This document shows, in pieces, positions 11,080-23,700 of a DNA stretch of 33,112 bases. The DNA is from Bifiguratus adelaidae (lineage: Eukaryota; Mucoromycota; Endogonomycetes; Endogonales). The notes beneath the pieces are model-generated. The model was given only the letters and a program-made list of their open reading frames with translations. It made no database searches and was not told the origin of the DNA. The number at the start of each line of letters is the position of its first letter. The stretch's first letter is position 1. The position numbers and the translations under genes are program-made. The stretch spans positions 1-33,112 of the forward strand of contig MVBO01000158.1 of NCBI GenBank assembly GCA_002261195.1, given 5' to 3'.

Positions 11080-13931
11080 CTAAATTTGTTTGAGATGGGC
11101 TTGATACTCCTGATGCAGCCTATTTTGCATGTCCCACTCCTTTTGCAATTTCTTGCGCCGCGATTTGGCAACTTCTTCACCCGCCATGTCGTGAGTGGGT
11201 ATACCGTTCTCATCCCATTGGGTATATTCGTCCGTTCGAAACATCTCCGTGGGCGCTACTTTCCCCTTCTCGAGGCGCTCCAAGCGCTTTCGTTCATTCG
11301 CGTCAGCATTTGCTTTCTTCTTTGCTTCCCGTTCAGCCTCTCTTGCTAATTTAGCTTCACGAGCTTTTAACAATTCTTCGCGAGGAACAAGCTTGACCAA
11401 CGCTTTCCCATCTGCAATGACAACATGTTAAGAGTTATGTCAGGAAATAAGGAATATATGTCGCTTACCCTCTTGATCATCCAGAGATACTCCCAAGGCA
11501 ACCATATCATCGTCACGCAACTTATCGCTCAAGCGGAGGAAGTCGACGTGAGGCTTTTTCTCAATTGCTAGCTGTCGAATATTGTCGCGGAATGAAGAAA
11601 GAGCTTGCAGGTATGGCATGGCGATCTCTTCAGTGGAAACTTGTCCTGCACTTGCGGTGGACGGAAACCCAATGGCTTCACCATTACTCGTCAGACCGAA
11701 GACTTTGAGCATACTGGTAATCCAAGTGGCGACCTTGTTGAGCACATGCGCGTTGAGCTTTCGCCCGCCTTTGGAGATGTAAATGTTAGCGGCACTGACA
11801 AGCTCCGAAATCTCATTCATTGCGCGCGCCGTGTCAATGGAATCACACAAGGCTTCATGGACCGCTTGCTGCTTAAGAGCAAGGGTCTGCATCAGACCTT
11901 TTTCTTCTGCGCGGAAGCGATGAGTCAGCAAGCCATTCGGCCGTTCATCGGCTCCTCGCAGAGGCTCGTTTCGCACATCGCGCAATAGTGCCTTGACGTT
12001 GGCAAAGAAATTGTTCAATGTGGATTCCAGATTATAGACTTCCTGCATGCTGCTCTCCTTGAAATCCATTTTCGCATTCCACTGCTTGAGGAGGAAGTAT
12101 AGACGAAGCTGTCTCGCACTGTATTTTTGTAATGCTTCTTGGATGGTGATGAAGTTTTTGAGACTTTTGCTCATCTTTTGGCCCTCAACGTGCAAATGGC
12201 CAGCGTGCAAAAAGTAGTTCACCCATTGCTTGCAGTCGTAGTAGGCTTCAGATTGCGCGAGTTCATTATCGTGATGTGGGAACGCCAAATCAATGCCACC
12301 GGAGTGGATGTCCATGTTATCTCCCAATACCGCGCTGTGAACTAAGTTTAGTTATTTGGATCATCGAGGATCCTGCAGGATTCCTACCTGGCCATGACAG
12401 AGCATTCAATATGCCATCCCGGACGTCCTGGTCCCCACGGCGAGTTCCAGCTTGGCTCTCCAGGTTTGCTCTTCTTCCATAGGGCAAAGTCGTTTGGTGA
12501 TCGCTTTCCTTGCAACTTTGATCCGAGTGATCCTTCCCCGTCTTCAACAAGTGCCATGTTACCTTTTGAGGAGGGTTCCAACTTTGCGTATTGGTGATTT
12601 TGCGAATTGTCGTATTTGGCCGTGTCGAAATAGACAGACTGGTCAGCCTCGTAGGCGTAGCCGTTTGCAATAATTTTTTGCACGTATTCGGTGATTTCCG
12701 GAATATATTCACTGACGCGCGTCTGAACGTCTGGCGCTTTGATGCCAAGCGCTTCCATGTCAGCAAAGAAGGCAGCTTCATAGAATGCTGGAATATCACG
12801 GAAGATTTTTGGATCAGTAACAGTGTGTCCATGCTAAGAACAGGATGAGTGCTCGGTAAGCGCAGGCATGATCTCGCCTACCAGCTTGTCCAGGTAAACG
12901 CAATATACGTCCTTGGTCTTTCCAATGAGATCCAAAGCCTCCTCTTTTGAACTCTCGCCTCGCTGCAACAGATCAGTCGATTGCTTGAGCGCAGCATAAG
13001 CCTTGTCCTTAGGAAAATTCAGCCAAAATTCACACGACATGAAGGCAAACACAGTGACACGTACCAATGCAGCAACGTGCATTTTGAATTTCTCGTCGAT
13101 GAGCAAAGCTTTGGCAATGTCGTCCGCAGTCAGACGAGACTTGAAGGATTCCCAATCTTGGTACGCATTAGGTGCTGTTTCGCTGAGTTTTGATTGCGCG
13201 TATTGAGTCCAGGCCTGTTGGACTTCGTTCACGAGGGCTGCGTCCAGGGTCTTGGTGTCAGCTTCTCGCTGAGAGAACAAGTGTTCTTGACGCGCTTTGA
13301 GAATGATCTGCCATCGAGAGTTCACTTAGCCAGTGCCTTGCAGCCCACTCAAACCTACACACCTTGTCATCAATGTCCGTGATATTTTGCACGAAAAGGA
13401 CGTCGTAATGAAAATAGTCCTCCAGAATACGTCGAAGAATGTCCATGGCCAAATAAGTTCTGTCGAAGATTGAATATGACAACAAAAGACATCAGAGTGG
13501 CTGCGTACCTGGCATGACCCATATGAGATGCATCGTAAACAGTCGGGCCACAATTATACCACGTCACTTGTCGTCCATTCTTTGGGATGAACTCGGTCTG
13601 ATGGACATCGACGTGTCAACAAGGGAGCGTCAAGATACAGGCATGTCTGATAACCCACCTTTGACTTTGTCAGCGAATTGTACAGCTTGAGCGTTGCTGT
13701 ATTGCTTGACGAGGGGCGATACCACTCGGGTTGTATGCGTGCTTCTTTCTCGGTTGTTGTGGCCATGTTTGTACGGGGAGTGCTGTCCATAAAGTGATTT
13801 ACAGGTGTGTTAAAAGTCAGTGGACGCAAGAAAAGTAACGTCGAAGGTGCGCGAAGGGGTAGGAGTGATCGTTGAAAGTGCTTTCTTGGGGCTAGTCTAT
13901 TCTGTAGTAGGCTAATGGTCCTGATGTGCAT
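11080..13931 (-). CDS. CRS1: Cysteinyl-tRNA synthetase, probable dual cytosolic/mitochondrial
   Basis: Eight exons: 13931-13659, 13597-13509, 13459-13363, 13307-13065, 13007-12882, 12833-12388, 12334-11469 and 11411-11080. Class I synthetase that charges tRNA-Cys. Counting from the inner start at 13766 (768 residues), the HIGH motif reads HMGH at 61-64, the zinc ligand Cys52 lies in YNCGP, FPHHDNE spans 388-394 and KMSKS is at 423-427. The tail after about residue 660 is a lysine/arginine-rich helix, as in eukaryotic CysRS. From the outer ATG (13931) there are 55 more residues, rich in Arg and Leu and free of acids until MDSTPR, which is a mitochondrial presequence pattern. The outer ATG has C at -3; the inner ATG (AACATGGCC) has near-ideal context, which favours leaky scanning. 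Yeast also makes both forms from one gene. A TGACTCA box lies upstream. Confidence 0.95.
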
Positions 13932-14262
13932 TCGATGTGAATCGTTGTTCTATTGCGCTCGACGAGGCCGTTGGACCTGGAACGAAATAGCATGTCAGAA
14001 CGCAACCCATTAGCTTGAACTCTATACGTTGGAATGTGAGCAACCAACCTGCTACTGAATGTCCTGCAACGCAACGAGACAACAACGACCTTGGGATATC
14101 TCAATCTGATCCACACTGACTCACGCAAAAATTGGGTGGCTCATTAGGATGATATTGGGAGCTTTGGATAGCTTATAGACAATCCATCATGGCCTATTCT
14201 TGCTGACAAGGGTATACAGACAGGGTCAAGAAGGTGCAGAGTAAGGTAGAGCTCTAGTGATT
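13932..14262. promoter_or_regulatory. Intergenic region upstream of CysRS with a TGACTCA box
   Basis: About 330 bp between the CysRS outer start and the ACAD8 stop on the same strand. TGACTCA at 14117-14123, about 190 bp upstream of the outer start, is a perfect consensus for Gcn4/CPC1-type bZIP activators, which commonly control aminoacyl-tRNA synthetase genes. Such a heptamer is expected a few times by chance in this window, so only its position supports it. I see no other feature here. Confidence 0.45.
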
Positions 14263-15801
14263 TTATTCTACCAAAAGGTCTCGGCTGATAATCATTTTCA
14301 TCACTTCGTTGGTTCCTTCTAGAATACGATGAACACGAGAATCCCGGTAGTATTGTTGGATCTTGTAATCCTTGAGGTAACCGTATCCACCATGCATCTG
14401 CAAAGCTTGATCGCAGATTTGGTAGCAATCATCGGTAGCCTTTAATTTGGCCATGGCGCAATACACTGATGCTGCGGGTGAGCCGGCGTCCAGCAAACGT
14501 GCTGCCTGTCGCACGAGGAGACGTGAGGCTTGTAGAGATGTTGCCATGTCTGCCAATTTGAATTGCGTGTTCTTGTTCAAGGTGTATGAGTACGGGGCGC
14601 AGACTTGCTCGACAAAACGTCCATGGCATACCTGAAAAGAGGCAATGCTTTGACCAAACTGCTTGCGCACCTTTGTGTGCTCGAGAGCCGCCTCTATAGC
14701 AGCCTGTGCAGCTCCAAGACTGCAAGAAGCTGCGTATCCACTGTCAGCAAAATCACGTCAGGAGGCTTGAAACGACAAACCTACCAATATTGGTTCGACC
14801 TCCGTTCAACCCTTTCATGGCAATACTGAAGCCTTGCCCTTCGCTCCCCAACAAATTCTCTTCTGGAACTTCACAGTCCTCCAGAATGACCGCTCGAGTC
14901 GGTTGCGAGTTCCACCCAAGCTAAAAAGGCATTCAATCCGCGATCGACCTTCCAGAACAAGTACATACCTTGTGTTCCTTTTTACCGAAACTTATACCGG
15001 GCATATCATTGTCGACTATGAAGCACGAAATACCTTTGGGACCTTGTCCTCCTGTACGAGCCATAATGAGATAAACATTGGATTGTCCTCCTCCAGAAAT
15101 GAATGCCTTGGATCCATTGAGTATGTATTTGCCTCCTGACTTTCTGGCCGTTGTACTAAGGGACGCAGCATCACTGCCCGAACCTGGTTCCGTGAGACAA
15201 TATGATCCTAGCTTATCCATTTGGATCAGCTGTGGCAGATAGCGCGACTTTTGAGATTCTGAACCAAAAGAGTCAATCATCCAAGCGCACATACTAGGAA
15301 CTCATGAGTACCATGACATATTCGCAGTTGTACCCTTACTTGTGGATCGAAATGTAGGCTGTAGTAGACACGCATCCGGTCGACAAGGCCTCAAAGATGA
15401 TCGACGTCTCCAAACGACCCAAGGCTGATCCTCCGTAATCTTCTTTACAATAGAGTCCTCCAAATCCGAGTTCAGCGCCCTTCTTGAGCACATCCACCGG
15501 CAGTATTTCCTGCTCATCCCACGATTTCATGTGTGGAGCCATTTCCTTGTCTGCAAAGCTCCTTGCCATCGATTGATACTCTTGCTCATCCTCTAGAATG
15601 GACAGCACTGTCAACTCACGTCCCTAACATATGGTGAGTTCTGTTTGTCCGACTTGCCTGTCAACCCCACAGAAGCTAAGAACACAGGTTAAAAAGAGCA
15701 AACAGATACCCATATCCACGCCTACCATCCAAGGCAGCACTTGCAAACCCTCGTCTACCCACCAGACGTGAGCTCAACTCTCTCCTCAACACACTCAACA
15801 T
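14263..15801 (-). CDS. ACAD8: Isobutyryl-CoA dehydrogenase (acyl-CoA dehydrogenase family), mitochondrial
   Basis: Six exons, 15801-15726, 15607-15340, 15293-14969, 14920-14785, 14729-14632 and 14571-14263, give 403 residues (human ACAD8 is about 415). The flavoenzyme oxidises isobutyryl-CoA to methacrylyl-CoA in valine breakdown. Exon 1 encodes a textbook mitochondrial presequence with [17 protein letters not shown]. Later blocks match the family: [64 protein letters not shown] and ILEGTNEV, which carries the likely catalytic Glu. The long match around [11 protein letters not shown] and [15 protein letters not shown] favours ACAD8 over other short-chain members. Intron 5 (14572-14631) is exactly 60 nt and stop-free, so retention would keep the frame. 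The gene is divergent from the S9 peptidase, with 63 bp between start codons. Confidence 0.92.
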
Positions 15802-15864
15802 GTTACTCTTTGCACTTCAAGCAAGAAGGGGCGGTTCAATTGCAATCGTGGGAAAGTGACTCTT
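15802..15864. promoter_or_regulatory. Compact bidirectional promoter/5' leaders (ACAD8 and S9 peptidase)
   Basis: Only 63 bp separate the two divergent start codons (15801 minus, 15865 plus). Both transcripts must have very short leaders, or start within each other's 5' region. No TATA box is apparent; the stretch includes a short purine run, AGAAGGGG. Confidence 0.6.
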
Positions 15865-18063
15865 ATGGAAGCACCGTTCGGTTCCTGGGCAAGTCCTCTG
15901 ACCGCACGCAGATTACTCGACTATTCTGCTGAGCCGGGTTATAGTCCTTACTATAACGTCACCGTCGACGGCAAACATGTTCTCTGGGGCATCCGTCTTC
16001 CGGAAGAGAAGGGTCGCGTGGGCATCATGCAGACAGCGATCGATGGGTCAGTGACGGCACACCACGTCCTTCCACAGCCGTACAGCTGTCGTACCCGCGT
16101 CCACGAATACGGAGGGGGTAGCTTTACTGCCAAGGATGGTGTGGTTTACTTTAGCAACGACTCTGACGCGCGCATCTACAAGTTGACCTTGGCGTCTGGG
16201 GATATCAAGCCGATTACGACTAGCACCGGCAAGTATCGATACGCGGACTTTGCTGTTCATCCCTCGGGTCAATATCTTGTTTGCGTTCGAGAAGAGCACT
16301 TTGAGAACGAGGAGCCAAAAGACGTGGTCAATACCTTGGTGCTCGTCTATCTGGATAACAAGCTGATAGCTCAACAGCCGCAGAATGATGGGATTGTGAT
16401 TGCACAGGGCAATGACTTTTACAGCTCACCCAAGATCAATCCCCATAATCCGGCGCAATTGGCCTATGTCACCTGGGTGCATCCCAACATGCCTTGGGAT
16501 TTTACGCTATTGCATGTAGTGGATATATTTGTGGATGAGGATAGCGGTGACTTGCAGGTGCAAGGTGATCGACCGGTTGCAGGACACGTAGTGGAGGAAA
16601 GTATTATGGTACGTATTTGTGCGAAGGTCCATTACCTGTTTTCGGCATTTGAACTCAATTTTATTAGCAACCCGAGTGGATGCCGGATGGCACGCTTGCA
16701 TTTGCATCGGACAGAACCAATTATTGGAACTATTACAGTCTATCTTTAGCCGATGGATCTGAGCCTGAATTGTTCTTCAAAGAGCCTATCGCAGGCGACA
16801 TGTCAGGCCCGGCATGGCAATTCAATCTGTCGCTCTACAAGCCAGTTCATTTGGGCAAACGCACCATCTTGATGACGCACGACAGCAAGCTGATCATTGC
16901 TGATAGCGTTGCCAAGACGCTCGAGCCATTGGAAGGCATCGATTACACCAAGTTTCACGACATTCGCGTCACGACTGTGGGTGGCACCGAGTATGCGGTT
17001 GTCACGGCCTCCTCACCAACCGAGTTTCACACCGTCATTACCATTCCATTGTCCAAGGGGGGATCAGCGGGTATCAAGGCCTTGACAACGTCGGATGGCC
17101 CCAAAATTGACACCGACTACATTTCGGTACCTCAATTGATTGAGTTTCCGACCGCGAACAATTTGACTGCGTTTGCCTACTATTATGAACCCAAGAATCC
17201 CAAGTACGTTGGTCCCAGGGATGCCAAGCCCCCACTTCGCGTGCTCAGCCATGGCGGTCCGACCGCGGCTTGTTCTTCTTCGCTCGATGTCTCCATCTTG
17301 TACTGGACCACCCGTGGATTTGCGGTGGTTGATGTCAATTATGGAGGTTCGACCGGGTATGGCAGAGAATACCGCAACCGTCTGCAACACAACTGGGGTA
17401 TCGTGGACGTGGAGGATTGCTGCGCAGCTGCCACCTATCTCGTCAACAAGGGTCTAGCTGATGCTTCCAAATTGGCGATTCAAGGCGGTAGTGCCGGTGG
17501 CTATACTACCCTGGCCAGTCTTGCCTTCCGGGATGTCTTTACCGTCGGATGTTCCTTGTATGGTGTCTCTGACATTACCCTCTTGGCCAAAGACACCCAC
17601 AAATTTGAGAGTCGATACCCCGGTAAATGTTTTTCAAATCCTTTGGGCGTGCAATGTTGGTGATGCTTACCATTCCGATAGACTTGTTGATTGGCGAATA
17701 TCCAAAAGATGAGAAGATTTACTTTGAGAGGTAAGACATGCAAAATCAACAAGACCATGCAACTCATTGGTGAATAGATCACCCATCAATTCCACCAAAG
17801 ACATCAAGTGTCCCGTCATATTCTTCCAAGGCAAAGAAGACAAGATCGTTCCACCCGAACAATCCGAAATTATGGTTGAAGCCTTGAAGAACAATGGCAT
17901 TCCCGTCGCCTACGTTTTGTACGATGGAGAAACGCACGGATTCCGCATTGCCGACAATATTGTCCGCACTACCGAGCTTGAGCTCTGGTTTTATGGCAAG
18001 ATGATGCATTTCTCGCCTGCCGATACGATTGAAGGCGTCGAGATTTACAATTGGAAAGACTAG
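15865..18063 (+). CDS. S9-family serine peptidase (dipeptidyl/acylaminoacyl peptidase-like)
   Basis: Four exons, 15865-16608, 16668-17622, 17682-17730 and 17778-18063, give 677 residues. The first ATG after the upstream stop-free stretch is at 15865 (MEAPFGSW). The N-terminal ~400 residues form repeated beta strands typical of the beta-propeller that gates these peptidases (blocks ending in DGTLAFASDRT and similar). The C-terminal alpha/beta-hydrolase carries the triad: nucleophile Ser523 in GGSAGG, Asp604 in GKEDKIVP and His636 in DGETHGF, plus the HGGP oxyanion loop. No signal peptide is visible, so a cytosolic peptide-clearing enzyme is likely. Substrate preference cannot be read from the sequence. 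It is convergent with the DUF4286-like gene (114 bp between stops). Confidence 0.93.
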
Positions 18064-18177
18064 TCTAGACGGTGGAGAGAGACCCTATGAATGGAATGAA
18101 ATGATGCTGTTGTACTTTTTATACAGTAAATACAGTATATAGAGTATATACATGTGCAAATGCCCAGCAGAGGGCCG

Positions 18178-18692
18178 TCACGGAAGTTGATCACTCCTTT
18201 CCACCGTATGCCATGATTCCAAGGGATACTGTACCTTGCGCGAGGTCACCTTGATCAATTCTGGATTTCCATTCGTCAGCTTTTGTAAATCCGCCGCAAA
18301 CTTGGGTTCCTATTCCCCTCGTCAGCGCGTGTACACCATGCACCAACACCGCACCTCTTGTTCTATCCATGCCTGCAAGCTATAGACATCCTCCACTTCA
18401 TAATATACGGTATAATACCGATGCATTCGATCCGCCTTGGGAGCATCAGCGTCTTTGCCATTGAGTGGTACAGGATGCGTAGGGTCCCGTAGATAGACAC
18501 GCGCCACTGAAAAGTTGGGTATCTTGCCTACGAGTGCTGCATGCGATTGAATAAATGCTTGAAAGGCTTCTTCCACTTCTATGACCAAACACCGTCAATC
18601 CAGTGACTCTATCACTACCCTATCCATCACCATCATTCAGCAAACAACTCACCCAAGTCCACGCTCACGCTGATCTCATACAAGAGAAGCAT
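18178..18692 (-). CDS. Small DUF4286-like protein
   Basis: Three exons, 18692-18653, 18578-18355 and 18309-18178, give 131 residues. The second intron is 45 nt with a weak GTGCGG donor, but phases agree. The N-terminus MLLLYEISVSVDLEVEEAF (one strand, then an amphipathic helix) and the later strand RYYTVYYEVEDVYSLQAW resemble DUF4286, a ferredoxin-like alpha/beta family of unknown function best known from bacteria. The C-terminus ends ESWHTVERSDQLP. There is no signal peptide or membrane segment. The family call is from pattern memory and needs a profile search. The gene is divergent from the NET-domain gene, with 154 bp between start codons. Confidence 0.65.
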
Positions 18693-18846
18693 AAAAGCAG
18701 TCTATTATTTTTTTTGTTCTCAATGGGAAGGTGAGTTGGAGGCATGGCATTGGGTGTAGAGTGGGAGGGAAGAGAGGGTTAGAGAGTATGTGAGATACTG
18801 ATGAAGTGTACTTAGTGTTGTGGAGGTGGATTGGAGATCGATAGAG

Positions 18847-20635
18847 ATGCATAGGTTACAACAGGATGGAACAGTCCTTGCGCAGCCATGGAGAGGGATG
18901 GAGACCGAAGACTTGGACGAAGAGGTAGAGCATTTACTTCGATATGGAGACTTGTATCAACAAGACTGGATCGGTACACATGACAAGGGTGGATTGGATA
19001 CGATGGGAGATGGAGGAACGAGTCTGGATCGAGATATAGCAAGGCCATTGAAAATTCAGGATCTGCTTGGAGAGGATGAATTGTATGATGGCATGTATGA
19101 TGAGATGACGTATGGTAGGTGGACAGGCGTGTTGGCTGATGTTTGTCGATGCTTATCTTTGAGCAGATATCTCGGCACCGCTATCAGTGGCGACGCCCAC
19201 AACCGAGCAATCCAGTCCAGAGACAGGGAATAGGGTAGAAGAACCTCTTGCCGATCCAAATGCAGGTCAACTCGAATCGATACTACAACAATTGGCCGAG
19301 CGTACTCGGCAACAAGATACGAAAACGGAAAATGAATGGACGGTTCGACCCATTCATCATTCATCGCTACAGGAGCCGAATGGTATAATAGAGCCGACGA
19401 CAGACAGTGCAAAGGCCGCACAGACGGCGTCATCGAATAGGTGTCCATCACGCAGTCAAGATTTTATCGTTACCGACTCTCCATCCCATTCATCCACAGT
19501 CAACACGTCGCGTGGATTCGGATTGAACGGCAAAGCTAAAAAGACGCTTCCGAAACGGGAGCGGCAACCCGTCGTGGACACGGATCCATCCGCGTCTTCT
19601 GCTTCATCCTCATCTGACTCATCTGACTCCTCCTCCTCATCGTCTTCCGATAGCGATTCCGACTCTTCTTCTGGTAACGAAAGCTCGGATTCAAGAAAAC
19701 ACAAAAAGCAAGGTGCAAAGCGGCAGGCTCGGAAATCGCGGCCATCCACCGCTCACCATGAGCAACATGACACGTCAAGTGATGAGGACGACGCAAAGGA
19801 CAAAAGGCAAAGTCAGAGAGGACATTCCTATTCAAGGCATCCCAATCTAGCCTCTCTCCCTCTCCCCATCAATCGCCGGAAACTAGAAGATGAAATCATT
19901 GACAAGATCAGCAATGCTAATCTACCGCAAGACAAGTTGGAAGGTATCATTACAATCATAGGAATGGCCGATCCACGACAGGAGGATATGGGATCCGCAG
20001 GAGAAATCGAAGTTGATCTCTCCATATTACAGATTGGGGACCTGCAAAAAATCTCACAATACATTAGCGAATGCCTGCAAGAAACGACTATCGACGCATC
20101 AAAACCAAAAGCGAGAGGACCTCGGACAAGACCGGGTATCGACACCGCCTCATCAAAGCGTTCCAAGGCGACCAAGCGTCGACGGCGAAAAATCTCGGAC
20201 GCTGAAACGAGCGATGAGGATGAAGTGTTCTACGAGCCAGCTCAACCCTCTCCGTCTGGACGTCGGAAGCGCGAAGCCCGCAAGCGCGTATCCAAGGCTA
20301 AGGATGAATCAGCCTACCATCCTACCGTGTCAGGTCACGCCCACCATACATCCACACCCAATGTAGCCGAACGTCCGAAACGAAGGGCGGCCGTGCACAA
20401 GCGTCGATTACTAGAAGAAATGCTGGAAGGACCTTCAGACGATTCGGATTTCGAAGAGTCCATCTATATCATCCAAGAACCCGTGCCCTCGCCTCTTCCC
20501 AAGATCAAATTGCCCAAGGTGATTCGAACCCATGTCTCAGGCGTAGAGAGTCCCTTTAAGGCGGAAGAAAAGATTGTATGTAAATACGGGGACGAGGAGG
20601 ATGAGGATGACTTGGAGATTGATATCCTGGACTAA
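18847..20635 (+). CDS. NET (extra-terminal) domain protein without bromodomain
   Basis: Two exons, 18847-19114 and about 19167-20635 (GAGCAG gives two possible acceptors 3 nt apart), give about 578 residues. Residues near 323-397 (NRRKLEDEIIDKI, DKLEGIITII, EIEVDLSIL, LQKISQYISECLQE) match the NET/extra-terminal fold of BET proteins, which binds short basic peptides of chromatin partners. No bromodomain is present upstream. Instead there is a disordered region with a Ser/Asp run encoded near 19600-19680, followed by Lys/Arg-rich patches (KRSKATKRRRRK) resembling nuclear localisation signals and an acidic C-terminus (DEEDEDDLEIDILD). It is probably a nuclear chromatin adaptor; partner and target are unknown. 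An exon upstream of 18847 cannot be excluded. It is convergent with the Zn2Cys6 gene. Confidence 0.75.
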
Positions 20636-20774
20636 GTGTTCCGACAATAAAAACAAATGAAATGTTGTAACGACGTTTTATCGCATGCGAAAACAAACGG
20701 TACAAATAGGATTGTCTAGTCAAAGGACCTATCGCTAATGTGCAATATATACAACAGGTAACACCCCTACCCAC

Positions 20775-23700
20775 TCATGCCAAAAAGGCCTCTAAATCAT
20801 CCATCATGAGCACATCCGTCGAGACGTGCATGGGGTTGTCAAACATGGACGCCGACAAGAGTCCGGGTGCTCCCTCCATCTCCAGTGCCGCTAGTCCCAA
20901 GTGATTCTCGGCCTGCATATCGAGACCCATGGTGGTGAGATGATCAGCCTTGGTCAAATCAGCGAGCGAGATGGTCGGACCACCAGCGGTAGGTTGTGTG
21001 ACGATACAGAGACCAGTAGAGAAATCGACCGAGGTCAAGGGCGGCGCTTCCATTGTCTTGGGATAGGTGTCCCCGGACGAATCGGGTTGGGACCGAAGCA
21101 GGTTCGATTTGGCGTCTTCTCGTCGTTGTTCCGTTACCTTGCTATTGAGGATGCCGCGGGTCCTGTGAAGGCCGGACGATAGGGTAGGCGATGGACCATT
21201 GGGAATGGGGGACATGTAGGGATGTGTTCGGGTCTTGGAACGGGAAGCGCTCATGGTCGCTGACGGTTGGGGACCCCCGGGTAGGAGGTTCTCTGACATG
21301 GAATGTGTGGGCAACGCAATGCTTGGAACCGTTGACGACGTGGGCAAGGATAACCGGTCATGATGCGATGACTTGTTGGCCATGTGCTTCCTCATGATCA
21401 AGGTTGAATCGGCATTGAGTGTGTGCGCCCGTGTACGGGATGGTCGTCGAAGAAGACCTTGTGAAGATCGCGTGGGCTGCGGTACGTGATACGCAGGCTG
21501 GTACGGCGGTTGTGCCACTCTATGCGATTGTAGATAGCCCTGATCCTGATCATTGTCTTGGGTTTCCGTGAGTTGGAGGGATCCAAACGTTTGAGTCATC
21601 AGACTACTCTGACGAGATATCGTAGGCACAGGCGTCGGCATGCCTCGACGTCCGTGGAGTCCTTGATGAGATTGGCTTGGGTCATGGTAAGGAGGGGCGA
21701 GGCTGTGGTCATCGGTGTGATGCCAATCGACCTCAAATCCCAGTCGAGGATCAGGGCGGTGCTGCTGCGATGGCGAACGTCGATTATTCTGCTGTGCATC
21801 CGGGAGCGCTTGTAAAAAACGACTCGACATCTGGCCAGAGTGCACCGACAAGGAGCTTGCTTGTTCCATGTGTTTGGGGAGGTTCTGTTTTGGAGGAGGA
21901 AACGCACAAGGTTTCTCTTCAAAGTCGTCTTCACTCTCTTCCAAGTCTTCTAGGTATGGACTGTGTTGCATTAGAGCGCTCTGTGTTCGATTCCTTGCAC
22001 CGTAGGAAGGCCGAGCTTTCATCCAGTCTTTCCATCTGCTTGCCTTTTGATCCGGTAATGGCGTAGATAGGGAGGTTCCTGGCTTGGGTCCACCGTACAA
22101 AGTCGATTCATGGCGGGGTGGGTCCGGCCGCACAGAATTACGACTTGCCGTAGATAGATGATATACTTGTTTCAAGAGATGGATCGTCAGCGCATACTCG
22201 GAATTGGCAGATCTCCCAAAGGTGGGATGCTTCAGTATCTGGCGATGAACGGTAGCGGCAATGGATAAACAGTAGGTCATATATTGACACCCAGCAATGG
22301 GCACTTCGTCGAACAAGGCCTCAAAGTTATGAGCCATGTGCTCCGCAATGTGAGTCACAGTCGATGCTGAAGATAAGCTGAGGTCGAAATGGTTGAAAGC
22401 TGGAAAGTGAGGAGTGGATTTGGGTAAGGGATCATTCATGTAGGGACGATGCAAAAGAACGACAGCCGTATGGTACAGCATGTGCAGCATGCCAGTAAAC
22501 ACATCAGTGCCTTGACCTGGAGCGGGGTAGGAAGCGGATTCGTAGGAAGGCCCATAAACCAGCTTGGGCGTTTTCAAGAGTTCTTGATGCAGAAAAGCGT
22601 CGAGTTGAGATTGAAAGGAGACGAGTCTTCCATATTCACGCGTCACTTGGCGATGATCCTTATGACCCACGCTTTTACCGTATAAATTAAACTCGCAAAT
22701 CTGCCCGATCACGTCTGTCATTTGCAAAAAGTAATTGAAGTCGATAATGGCGGCCTCATCTTGGATACTTTCGTCTGTGGTTGCTACCGGGAAACTGTGA
22801 TCGCGGATCCGATGATGTATTTGCATGATGGCGTCATGTCGTAGACTAATGGAAAACGTGTCAGCGGCTTCTTGTGTTTTATCTCGAAACAAACCTTCGA
22901 ACTCGCTCAAATAGAAAAGCAATGGCAAAAGCTCTTTTCCGTGATTCGCCGTAGCTATTTTTGGTGTAAAGGTCGTCATGATCCTTATGTAGCTCCAGAA
23001 CGTCCACCATCTGTCGAGCAATGTCGAACAGAGCGGTGGGTTGTACCATCGCGCTTGTCACACCGGCGACTTGAGTGTATTTGATGAGTAGTAGGATGGC
23101 TTGTAGTGTGGATACGCGTGGCAAGTCCAAAAACTGATCCAGCATTTCCGTGGCACGGAAAAAGAAGCAATCTCCTCCATCTTGTCGCCTGTTTGGCAAT
23201 AAGGTTGCAAGGCCAGCCATCTTTTTCTTTTCCCAGAGTTCCAGATTTTTGTCGTTCGAATAAATGGAAGCTAGGGCAAAAACCGCATTCAGCAAAAGAA
23301 CAGACGCCTCACCGTTATATATGTCGTCAGTGAACGTTGGACGATGCAATACAGGGCAATGAGGGTGAACGCACTCAAAGTACGTTTGCAGCAGCTCGTC
23401 TACAATTTGTGGGGGTGGCAACTCGTAGAAACCATCGGTAAAAGCATGTGGTGGCAATGGAGGATCGCAGGTCAGGCGTCTCGGTGAAAGATTTCCTCTG
23501 TGCAGTTTTGCAGATGACGAGGCTTGATTCTCATCAAAAGATAGCGGCGGAGATGGAAACATCGCATTCGCTGTGATTGGATCATCCGACTTATTGATGG
23601 TAAATGTAACAAATGATCTCTCTGCAGCCGAAAGCAAGTCTTCTACCTTGTTGTCGTCCGAGGTCTTTGTCAATTTGCTTCTCCAGATATTGGCTAGGTC

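Noticed and set aside
12834-12881. In-frame TAG inside the CysRS gene, suggesting a broken gene
   Set aside because: The TAG is the end of a 48-nt intron (GTAGGC...TTAG); splicing joins YLDKL to HGHTVTD, which matches other CysRS proteins.
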